DNA from: Kipferlia bialata | Taxonomy: Eukaryota > Fornicata | Assembly (NCBI GenBank): GCA_003568945.1 | Contig: BDIP01000259.1 | Coordinates: forward strand, 1-23,432 | Reading direction: 5' to 3' | DNA: 23,432 nt | Shown here: positions 11,401 through 18,190 of the stretch, in pieces | How the letters are laid out: the number at the start of each line of letters is the position of its first letter | Position numbering within the stretch: the stretch's first letter is position 1 | Translations under genes and position numbers: made by a program | The notes under the pieces: model-generated | The model's input: only the letters and a program-made list of their open reading frames with translations | What the model was told of the DNA's origin: nothing | The model's database searches: none

Positions 11401-11780
11401 ACGGGATGCATCAACAGAGCACCCATACGCGGCATCAGGGTTGGCGTCTACTGTGAAGGAGGAGGTGGGGTCCACGGCACTCAGGGAGGTACCCTCGATG
11501 GAGGCACTGCTGTACCTGGAAGGGTCAGTATCAGTATACAAATATATAGTATACATATCTATATAGTATCTGTCTCAATATATACTGTCTTACCGTGCAG
11601 AGACAGTACATGTTGTGTCTGCCCCAGTGTATGTGACAGTGCAGGTGTAGGGATCCCCAGAGGACACAATGGTGCAGGTGACCCAGGTGGTCTGGGGTGA
11701 GTCGGTAACAGTGGCAAGAGAGAGAGAGTGGAGGGGGGGGGGGGGCGTACCTCTCCGTCGACTGAGACCTCCAGTGTCTC
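1..11780 (-). CDS. Giant receptor kinase: repeated ectodomain modules, FG-GAP propeller, one membrane helix, cytoplasmic kinase (partial at both ends)
   Basis: I could chain 54 exons with consistent phase and no stop, about 6.3 kb of coding sequence or roughly 2,100 residues. Order N to C: Ig/filamin-like modules (exons between 6426 and 11780), FG-GAP propeller (4162-6374), membrane-proximal beta modules (3104-4109), membrane helix (~2940-3130), Ala/Gly/Ser-rich and helical cytoplasmic linker (1477-2960), kinase domain (1-1403). It should be a plasma-membrane sensor with an extracellular binding region and intracellular Ser/Thr signalling; the ligand is unknown. The 3' end runs off the window inside the kinase C-lobe. 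The 5' end is cut at ~11,776, where homology to its own repeat stops, so signal peptide and start are not seen. Nearly all of the 53 introns are short, and many hold (CT)n on the coding strand. The parts are described in separate entries. Exact borders of a few exons (around 3440, 5799, 9266) were chosen by phase. Confidence 0.85.
791..828 (-). repeat. Intronic copy of the 5' edge of exon 616-708
   Basis: Bases 791-828 repeat 690-727 (acceptor plus the first ~18 coding bases of the exon) with few differences, 101 bases away in the upstream intron. An AT run and (GA)n flank it. It has its own usable acceptor but no donor directly after. Confidence 0.9.
1931..1970 (-). repeat. Intronic copy of the 3' edge and donor of exon 2048-2142
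   Basis: Bases 1931-1970 repeat 2044-2083 with a single difference in 40. They cover the last ~36 coding bases and the donor. Next to it, at 1974-2002, is a (CT)n tract of opposite polarity to the other tracts of this gene, then a (CTAT)n tract at about 2013-2038. Confidence 0.95.
2013..2038. repeat. (CTAT)n microsatellite
   Basis: About five to six tetranucleotide units in the intron left of exon 2048-2142, next to an exon-edge copy and a reversed-polarity (CT)n tract. Confidence 0.8.
2519..2540 (-). repeat. Intronic copy of the 5' edge of exon 2274-2484
   Basis: Repeats 2471-2491 (acceptor region plus ~14 coding bases), separated from it by (GA)n. Confidence 0.75.
2859..3130 (-). other. 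Single transmembrane helix and stop-transfer basic cluster
   Basis: The 3' part of exon 3104-3362 and the 5' part of exon 2859-2981 together encode YMTYILAG followed by AVGLVFLCIFVSCVRCC, about 22 hydrophobic residues. A strongly basic segment (SRRKAKNKGKKGDKRGE) follows at once. This order fits a type I membrane protein with the beta-rich part outside and the kinase inside. The helix is split by the intron 2982-3103. CC next to the membrane could be palmitoylated (inference). Confidence 0.88.
3104..4109 (-). other. Membrane-proximal beta-sandwich modules (exons 3104-3362, 3440-3520, 3647-3699, 3792-3911, 3964-4109)
   Basis: These exons encode Thr/Ser/Val-rich beta sequence of the same style as the distal modules. 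Signature pieces are YAVTFTAPTDVGSGTVVC followed by QTINASVLVIAG, and YTGTITTPDDAGDLTLSVSV. A pattern of 'Y-x-x-x-Φ-x-x-P-x-D-x-G' near a module end is typical of filamin-type Ig folds and related bacterial and protist repeats. Cysteines occur in pairs, suggesting extracellular disulfides. Assignment to the filamin/Ig superfamily is by pattern only. Confidence 0.7.
4321..4339 (-). repeat. Intronic copy of the donor edge of exon 4413-4529
   Basis: Matches 4407-4425 at 18 of 19 bases, including the GTATGT donor. It lies 86 bases away in the downstream intron. Confidence 0.75.
4603..4632 (-). repeat. Diverged intronic copy of the 5' edge of exon 4413-4529
   Basis: Repeats 4512-4541. It would encode VSVFSYAADD where the real exon encodes VSVFSSVAES, so the copy is older or has drifted further than most. 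Confidence 0.7.
4799..4839 (-). repeat. Intronic copy of the 5' edge of exon 4692-4742
   Basis: Repeats 4715-4753 with several changes, including the acceptor (ctcacccccag). It covers over half of this 51-base exon. Confidence 0.85.
5832..5847 (-). repeat. Short intronic copy of the 5' edge of exon 5672-5799
   Basis: Sixteen bases identical to 5786-5801. They sit between two (GA)n tracts and have a second acceptor, so the true acceptor could be either one. Confidence 0.65.
7184..7382 (-). repeat. Three tandem copies of acceptor plus 5' edge of exon 6937-7151
   Basis: Copies at about 7184-7242, 7261-7306 and 7338-7382 match 7102-7157. Each ends abruptly in (GA)n on the plus strand. Exon-like starts lie at 7235, 7298 and 7375 against the real 7151. 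The first two are 84 and 147 bases upstream, both multiples of three, and the frame stays open through the (CT)n. Confidence 0.92.
7571..7741 (-). repeat. Intron containing copies of both of its flanking exon edges
   Basis: Bases 7626-7666 repeat 7737-7777 (3' edge plus donor of exon 7742-7842). Bases 7713-7734 repeat 7558-7579 (acceptor plus 5' edge of exon 7420-7570). The order donor, acceptor-copy, donor-copy, acceptor is what a tandem duplication of 'exon edge + intron + exon edge' would leave. Confidence 0.85.
8582..8619 (-). repeat. Intronic copy of the 5' edge of exon 8444-8518
   Basis: Repeats 8491-8528 with few changes, including the acceptor. Confidence 0.9.
8698..8744 (-). repeat. 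Intronic copy of the 3' edge and donor of exon 8788-8868
   Basis: Repeats 8784-8830 with one difference in 47 bases. This is more than half of the exon and looks very recent. No (GA)n lies next to it; the spacer is TA-rich. Confidence 0.95.
8937..8991 (-). repeat. Intronic copy of the 3' edge and donor of exon 9053-9168
   Basis: Repeats 9049-9103, about 55 bases with a handful of mostly synonymous-looking changes, set in TA-rich sequence. Confidence 0.93.
9931..9955 (-). repeat. Intronic copy of the 5' edge of exon 9800-9887
   Basis: Repeats 9875-9899 including the acceptor; (GA)n separates the two. Confidence 0.85.
10287..10326 (-). repeat. Decayed intronic copy of the 5' edge of exon 10137-10259
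   Basis: Resembles 10242-10277 with several substitutions and small indels. It appears to be an older member of the exon-edge copy class. Confidence 0.6.
10353..11780 (-). repeat. Two tandem ectodomain super-repeats with matching exon borders
   Basis: Copy 1: exons 11751-~11776, 11594-11691, 11348-11515, 11150-11265. Copy 2: exons 10868-11064, 10541-10818, 10353-10471, followed by 10137-10259. Matching pieces: LEVSVDGE|TTWVTCTIVSS and LKVSVDNE|TTWVTCTYVST; LTGTNGQIGNDG and LSGDDGIIGNDG; YMTDGSSDTVAASYNTDVSS and FMTDDTVSAASDLWYSTDAS; DLSVSMQTETGATLTSTITV and TLSVTLETETGAYLTSSITV. The same intron positions recur, but one intron (11516-11593) is present only in copy 1. So the module was duplicated at the DNA level and one intron was later gained or lost. 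Copy 1 is cut at its 5' end by the junction near 11,776. Confidence 0.85.
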
Positions 11781-11807
11781 TCGTCTCTCTTTGACCCTCA
11801 CCCCCAG

Positions 11808-12985
11808 ATACGCTGTGTTCCTGGAGAAGCTAGGAGATGTACCCGCTGCCCGTATTGTGTATGAGCGCTGGATGTCCTACCGTCCCCCCCAGCGTGGATA
11901 CATGATGTATGTGTCCATGGAGATGCGTTACATCGCTCTCTCTAGGGAGACAGGTACACATGCACCTACCCCATCTCTCTCTCTATCCATGGTGTATCTG
12001 ACCCTAGGTGTGCAGCGTGTGAGGCGTGTGTACAGGCTGGCTTGCGAGACCCACCCCGGGTCCAAGATGTTCCTGAGATGGGCTGCCTTTGAGGAGAAGT
12101 TCATGAACACATCTGTGGCCAGGGGTGTGTACGAGGCAGCCCTCTCCATGCTCGGTACGCGTGGTGTATATATAGAGTGTGTTATTGTATGGATATTGAC
12201 AGTGTATGTAAACCGACCCCCCCCCCCCCTTGACCCCAGGTGCCGATGTGGGCATATGGAGTATATGCATATAGTGTGTGTTCATAAATATAGATTCTGA
12301 CAGTGTATCTCTCTCTCTCTCTCCCTAACTCAATATAACACCAGGTGCCGATGTGGGCATAGGGCGTGTGTCTGCCGACACCCCCCTGGCAGAGTGTGTG
12401 GCCCAGATCGGGGACTGGCAGAAGCAGAAGGCAGCGGCCAAGGCAGTCTATGACTGCGAGGCTGTCATCCTGGCATGGGCCGCATTTGAGGTGGGTACTG
12501 TCTGTCATACATGTGTGTATTAGTGTTCGTGTGTCCTGTGCATGCCCTCACCCTTAGGAGAGGCAGGACGAGGTTGCCAGGGCCCGTGCCCTGCTGCAGA
12601 AGGGGTGCAAGGAGCTGCCCAAGCTGGAGGCATCCCTCCCAGACGCCGACAAGGTACAGGGATACGTATCCAGTTCCATCGCTCACTTATCCCCCCTCTC
12701 ACTGTCCAGGCTGACTCCTTTGACGTTGACTCTGCCTCTCTGTTCGGCAGCGCTAGGCTGCAGTCTGCCCTGACATCCATCGACAAGAGGTGGGTGCATA
12801 TATATATATATAAATCTGTCTCCGTGTGCTATATATATATCTATATATGCCCCCTTGTCTGACCCCTAGGCACGGCAGTGCAGACACCCTGCGCCTCAAT
12901 GCCACCATCAGAAGGAGGGCACTCTACAGGGAGGCAGTGAAGAGAAACAGCGCAGACATCGGTATGTGCATATACTACTAGCATA

Positions 12986-13027
<42 letters not shown>

Positions 13028-14347
13028 GACCCCCCCAGATGCGTGGCTCAACCTGTGCACCCTGGAGGTGAGTGTGCTCAAGGGTGCCAAGGACGCAGAG
13101 AACCTGAGGAGGATCAGGGCCACCTTCGAGGAGGCCCTCTCCCACACACCCGACGAGGTGTTTGACGAGGGTATGTGTAGTACCACTATACCCCATGTAT
13201 CGTGTTTCCTCCTTACCCCCCAGGTCCTGAGGACAGGGTGAGGTGCCAGAACGACTGGAGGCGCTACCTGTGGCTGTGGGTGTGGTTCGGAGCAGCAGAG
13301 GAGCTCTACGGAGACAAGGTGCGGCATCTTCTTGTATATAACAACCATATACCCCCCCCGTCCCCTACCCCCAGACCAAGGCCACCGAGCTGTACGAGAC
13401 TGCTCTTGAGATGGTGCCTGTGAGGGAGGGCGTGGCCGTGGTTGAGTTCCCCCAGATCTGGTGCCAGGCCGCTCTGTTCCACGTGAGGCAGGGCGATGCC
13501 ACCAAGGCCAGGGAGGTGTTTGAGAGGGCCGTGGATGTGTCCCCATGTGTCGAGGTGTTCAGGCACTACTGCGACATGGAGACATCCCTGGGAGAGGCAG
13601 CTAGGGTGGGGTCCATCCTGGAGAGAGAGGTGGCTGCATTCGTCACAGACTCCACAGCGTGGCTCAGGCTGGGTACGTATACATGTGCACTGTATAGTGG
13701 TAGTATTTGTTTGTGCATCCCCATTCCACCCTCACCCCAGTCAACCTGTCCATTGAGCTCAAGGCATACGACAAGGCCAGACGCACCCTGGACGAGGCCC
13801 TGCTCACTGAGGGGGTCGACTACCCAGAGGTATGGGCCTAGTGTCAGTATAGTATATCCATGCAACCACCCCCCTCACCCCCTAGGTGCTGTGGGCCAGG
13901 TACCTGTCGATGGAGACAGACCTGGGCAACACCGAGCACGTGCGTGCCCTGTACGCCAGGGTTGCCGAGGCCTCCCCCCACTCCGGGTCGGTGCATGTGG
14001 CTAGGGCCCAGTTCGAGAGTGGCGAGGGCAACATCGACGGAGCCAGACACGCCCTGCGGGTGGGTGCGGGTGCCCTGGCCCAGGTGACCGCTGCTGTCGA
14101 GGGTCAGGCCGTGGACACCGAGGCCAGAGACGAGAGGGCGATGCTGCTTGGGGCCTGGCTGGAGCTGGAGGAGGCTGCCAATGGGGCAGGCATGGAGGAC
14201 TGTCTAGAGGAGGTGCAGGGTCTGCAGCCCAGAAGGGACGACAAGGAGGAGGGGTGGGTGTTCCCAGAGGAGGAGGAGACGGGTGCCGGAGCCAGGCTCG
14301 CCCAGATGGCTGCCGAGTGGTCGGAGGACGAGGACGAGGACTACTAG
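11808..14347 (+). CDS. CLF1: Clf1/Crooked neck-like HAT-repeat splicing factor, 5' part missing
   Basis: Eleven exons join in one frame: 11808-11953, 12008-12154, 12345-12490, 12558-12653, 12710-12789, 12870-12961, 13039-13170, 13224-13318, 13375-13672, 13741-13829, 13886-14347 (TAG). That gives about 593 residues against about 690 in yeast Clf1. HAT (half-TPR) repeats run throughout: LEKLGDVPAARIVYERWMSY, FLRWAAFEEKFMNTSVARGV, LWARYLSMETDLGNTEHVRA. Their order and the tail (RAMLLGAWLELEEAANGAGM, then an acidic end EDEDEDY) parallel Crooked neck proteins. Family role: scaffold of the NineTeen/Prp19 complex in the activated spliceosome, nuclear. The first exon seen corresponds to about residue 120-130 of the family, so three or so N-terminal HAT repeats and the start are absent; the upstream DNA is a different, opposite-strand gene. 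Other HAT proteins (Syf1, Prp6) fit less well. Confidence 0.9.
12236..12256 (+). repeat. Copy of the acceptor and 5' edge of the CLF1 exon 12345-12490
   Basis: Bases 12236-12256 match 12341-12361, and the upstream sequence (around 12,170-12,207 against 12,275-12,307) also matches. The duplicated unit is therefore about 105 bases. It is the only such copy in CLF1. Confidence 0.85.
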
Positions 14348-14699
14348 GCAGGGGGTGCAGTAGTGTATAGATAGACACCAGTCGTTGGCGGAGATGTGAC
14401 TGTTTCCAATATTTTCACTTGACATTGATTTATTCCTGTCTATCGTGACAAGCGACTCAGTGTGACACTCTATTCTTTTACACGTAATGCTATATATATA
14501 CATACTGTTTTCTATAGGAAGAGTCAGATCAGTCAACCCTCGTCCACATAGAGAGATAGCGAGAGAGAAAGCCTTTCTCAGAAAGGCACACCCAGAACCC
14601 ACAGATCACTGGGAGGGCCAGATGTTGTGTCCTTTCCCAAAGGAGCAGTTACTACTGAAACATGGACATGCACTGTGTCTACACTCGTCGGATGCCAAT
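14348..14699. other. Convergent intergenic spacer with a perfect short hairpin
   Basis: Between the stop codons of CLF1 (plus) and the kinase-like gene (minus) lie about 350 bases. No open frame of note and no (CT)n. A perfect hairpin gcctttctcagaaaggc (8-base arms, 1-base loop) sits at about 14,571-14,587. The spacer should hold both 3' UTRs; I see no certain poly(A) signal. Confidence 0.6.
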
Positions 14700-17356
14700 C
14701 TACTTCTGAGCATTCGCTGATACCTGTGTGATCTTGTCGCATAGGTCCTCGATGGTCTGCTTGAATGTCTCCTTGTCCACTAGTGATGATTCTGAGATCT
14801 TCACTAAGCTGCTACCGATCGCACCGCCCACTGCAGGGTCAACCACCCTAAACCAACTGATGAGGGGCTGCATCACCTGGGTGTGAATGCACCCATTGGG
14901 GTCAAGTGCAGCACCCGTCAGGTGGTAGGCCCTGGCTGATGTGTCACACACTGTGTGGCCAGTGTCCATCCACCAGTCATTGGGGACCAGCATCTGGGAG
15001 GGGTCGTTAGGGGTGATCAGGCCATTGAGAGAGCCCAGCAGACACTGCACTGCTACAGATGAAGGGGGATCCGGCATAGTGAGTACCTGGACCATCGAAG
15101 ACAGGTGCATCACATACACCTGACCTAGGTAGGCCAGCTCCGTCAGACATGGGTAGCAAGACCCATAGGTATGCAGCGTGTAAGATAGGTGCCTACGTGC
15201 CTCATCGACAGCTGTTGGCCCTCCAAGCATGACAAACACCAATGTCATGTTGCGCATCTTGTCTAGCGTCGGAGTACCCAGGCAACTGTACCGTGACACA
15301 TCCCTAGTACTCACAGCCCCTCCCATCCGGAAGACGTACCTCTCACAGGCGAGACATATTCTCTTCTCCACAGACCTCAGGTGGTCCTTGATGGTCTCTG
15401 GGCAGTACTCCTTCACGGCAATCGTCTCAGTGAAGAGATGGTTCCTTAGCAGGCGCTGTGACGTGTAGTCCCCTCTGAGGCAACCGACGTGCAAGGTGTC
15501 AGCCTCGTAGTTCTTGGGGGGTAAGGCAGGGACATCTAGCCATTCTGGGATGCTGGGGTGGGGGCTCTTGCCACGGCTCACAGGAAGCTGAATGGCATGA
15601 GCTATCCGGCCACTGCCAACAGTACAGAGAGGCCTGGTCAGGGTACATGAGTCTAAGGCGACCCAGCCGCCAATGTGTGTCTCCCTGGGTCCATGCCAGG
15701 TCATGATGGGGGGACCCTTGCCAGCAAGGTAGGATATGGTAGCTACCTGTACCTCTCCACTGGCTGGTGACCTCCTGTCCTTATGGTCCGAGAAGCACAG
15801 TACACAGAGCATGGTAGCTAGCCTCTCCACCGACGTGTTGTCGAATGCAGCTACAGAGCTAGGATACTCCTGTGCCGTGGGGGATGCAGCTTCTGTTTGT
15901 TTCTGGTTGGACACGTGAGGGTGCTCGGAAGAACATGACTGGCTGGAAGGGCCCTCAAGGTACTTGCCCTTCTCAGCAAAGGTATGTCTCTGATTGTCGT
16001 GGGCATCATCGACTTCCTTATACTGACGCGCGGCACCAGGCAGGCTGGCCTCAGGCTTCTGCCCCTTCACGTCCACAAGACCCATGCTCTTCTTGATACT
16101 AGAGTAGTACTGGCACACAAGATGTTCTGCCCTAGACTGTGGGTCGGACCTATCCCCCGGCATCTCACCAATCAACACGGTGTCAGCCATAAGAATGGAC
16201 CTGTAGCAATCGATGAGTGCCGTTGGCCAGCCCTCACACCCTGTGGGGACACTGCCCGGCTCTGTCTCTAGCACACGCACAGCCAGCTGCAGCTTCTCAT
16301 TGTACACAGCCATGCAGTCCTGGTGGTTGTGAGTGGGGTGGTCAACCCACGGGAGCTCTGCCCCAGCTGCCTCAGCGAAGGAGTATACAAGGGCTTCTAG
16401 GTCCTGATATGAGGGGTATTACGAGGGTTGTAGACTGTGAATGAGAATGTCACCTAAAAGAAGTAGCTGAGAGGGAGGGAGAGGTAGCAACCGACCTTTA
16501 TGGGCCTGTCTCTCACGCCAAGGTGGGCATCGCGAGCACAGTACGTGTATACACCGTAGAAACAAGAATCAGCGTCGTGGAGCCCAGGGTAGTTGTCTCT
16601 GGGGTTCTTGAAGGCCCTCTTCGAGTCAATGTCGACACCATACTTGGCAGCCATTTTAGCCTTGGCATCTGCCAGCAGGGAGTGGCCAGGCACCACGTAG
16701 CACACCTCAAAGTCGATGAAGCACGGGAGGTACTCGCCACTCTCGTGTGGCATCACAAGAATATTGCCCCTGTGAATGTCGTTGTGCACGATCCCTTGGG
16801 AGTGGAGGGTACATAGGGAATGGAGACACCGATAGAAGAGGCGCATGAGTGAACCCTCGTCAAGGGCAAGTTTAGCCTCGGAGAAAGGGCCAACATCCCT
16901 GAGGACAAAGATACCAGCAAGGGTGGCTGGGTCTGGAAGGATGTGGGGAAACTCCACAGTGTAGCCGTTAGAGTGTTCTCTCACACTTGAGACAGGTGTG
17001 CAAGTAACTGGAATCCCGTCGAGCAGGGAGCGGATCAGTACATCACACAGGTCCCCTCTCTCCACTCTAAAGACCTCTGGCTGGTGTTAGAATTGGGCTG
17101 CAACCTACCATACCACCGTGTGTAGCACTGAATTATTACCCGTTACACATACCTCACCCACCTCTCCGGTATTGCCACTCTGCCCCTCCTCTTCGTCCAT
17201 GGACAGTTCTATAATACCGATAGGTTCTAAACTAGCGTGAGGAGTGGGATGGAGGGGGTGGGAAAGAGTTGACGGCATGAACAGTACACACAGATGGTAG
17301 AGAACAGAGGGGGGGATTGACCAGCTAGGCGTATTACTGTCGAGAATACGTTGCAT
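14700..17356 (-). CDS. Kinase-like protein with HND/IDFE motifs and a large C-terminal region of unknown function
   Basis: Exons: 17292-17356 (tentative, starts ATG), 17153-17231, 16496-17080 and 14700-16403 (stop TAG). The phases agree and the total is 2,433 bases, about 810 residues. A kinase-like core lies in 16496-17080: LHSQGIVHNDIHRGNILV is the catalytic loop, with HND in place of HRD; CFIDFEVCY replaces DFG with DFE; GLHDADSCFYGVYTYC resembles the helix-F region of fungal FunK1-type kinases. HND plus IDFE also resembles choline/ethanolamine kinases. No glycine loop or VAIK lysine is visible, because only about 45 N-lobe residues precede the hinge-like VEFPHI. The last ~560 residues match nothing I know and end in a helix (ETFKQTIEDLCDKITQV). 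Introns are few and lack (CT)n, unlike both neighbours. An upstream exon carrying a full N-lobe could have been missed. Confidence 0.8.
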
Positions 17357-17726
17357 CGGGATTGATATACTAATTAGTGTACATGCCGGTGTATATATAT
17401 ACATGTCTGGCATAGAGAGTGGGTGTCTGCGTCCATTATAGCGATAGAGAGATTGAGATTGAGAGGACAGTGGCATACTTTCAGTCGACTGCGTACACCT
17501 CTTACAGATGTACAGGAGGATGAAGTACAGAGAGAATCGACGTTATCAAGGAGGGAGAGAGTTCTATAAATAAATGTGTCAGTCACACATAGAGAGAGAG
17601 AGGTATATATTGGGTACACATCTTGCCACAGAAGGATCAAACACACCTGTCATGAGCCCTAAGCGGGGACGGAACTGGTAGGGTATATCCTAGAGTGAGA
17701 CTCTGTGAAGAGGGTAGGGAGAGGAT

Positions 17727-17758
<32 letters not shown>

Positions 17759-17800
17759 AAAAGACCCGGTGTGGCACCCAGTGTCTTTCCTTGTACCTAG
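17357..17800. other. Divergent spacer between kinase-like and coiled-coil genes, with a 31-G run
   Basis: About 440 bases that must include the promoter of the minus-strand gene and perhaps that of the plus-strand one. No promoter motif can be named. It contains a short GA run (17,590-17,601) and a homopolymer of 31 G at 17,727-17,757, by far the longest in the window. The G-run is a likely weak point of sequencing or assembly. Confidence 0.55.
17727..17757. repeat. 31-base G homopolymer
   Basis: Uninterrupted G run preceded by gaggat and followed by taaaag. It is far longer than the other runs (13 G at 11,733-11,745; 13 C at 12,217-12,229). Confidence 0.95.
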
Positions 17801-17863
17801 TCAGCCATCGAACTCCTAGTGCCCCTCTTCCCTGAGCACACACTGTACTATGCCCCCGCCAAG
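17801..17863 (+). other. Exon-like segment upstream of the coiled-coil gene
   Basis: The segment follows ttgtacctag and ends AAG|GTAATC, then (CT)n, just like real exons here. It is open in one frame only (SAIELLVPLFPEHTLYYAPAK). That frame does not join in phase to the coiled-coil exon at 18187. It could be a 5' non-coding exon of that gene, an exon of a gene truncated at the nearby G-run, or an alternative first exon. No start codon is visible upstream of it. Confidence 0.4.
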
Positions 17864-18186
17864 GTAATCTCTCTCTCTCTCTCTGTCTCCCTCTCCCCCC
17901 CTCTCCCCCTCTTTCCCCCTCTCTCTCCATCTTGCTGTCAAATGAAGATATGGGACAACAGGCAGACTCTTTCCTTATGATATCTTTCCCTGCCTCTCTC
18001 TCCCGCTTCCTCTCTCTGTCATTACCAATGATATCCCGATCTTCTCATCCCATTTCCCCTCTTGTTCTCACTCTCTCAGGCAGATGTCAGAGACCCATTG
18101 GTATATCCCCCTCTCTTCTCTTAGTCTCACTCCCACACTCTTCCTCCAATCTCTGCACATATATTCTCTCTTGTTCTCATTATCAG
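17864..18186 (+). other. CT-rich 5' region of the coiled-coil gene
   Basis: Pyrimidine-rich, intron-like sequence. It holds a copy of the 5' edge of the following exon at 18,059-18,093, matching 18,168-18,200, including acceptor and ATG. The copy has a possible donor after ACCCATTG (GTATAT at 18,102), so a 21-base in-frame mini-exon 18,081-18,101 is conceivable. Confidence 0.5.
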
Positions 18187-18190
18187 GCAG

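Noticed and set aside
12908-13546. 212-residue minus-strand open frame
   Set aside because: Antisense shadow of CLF1 exons. It lacks kin-like composition, while the plus strand gives a continuous HAT protein.
16217-16816. Plus-strand open frames over the kinase-like gene
   Set aside because: Shadows of the long minus-strand exons; no splice or family support.
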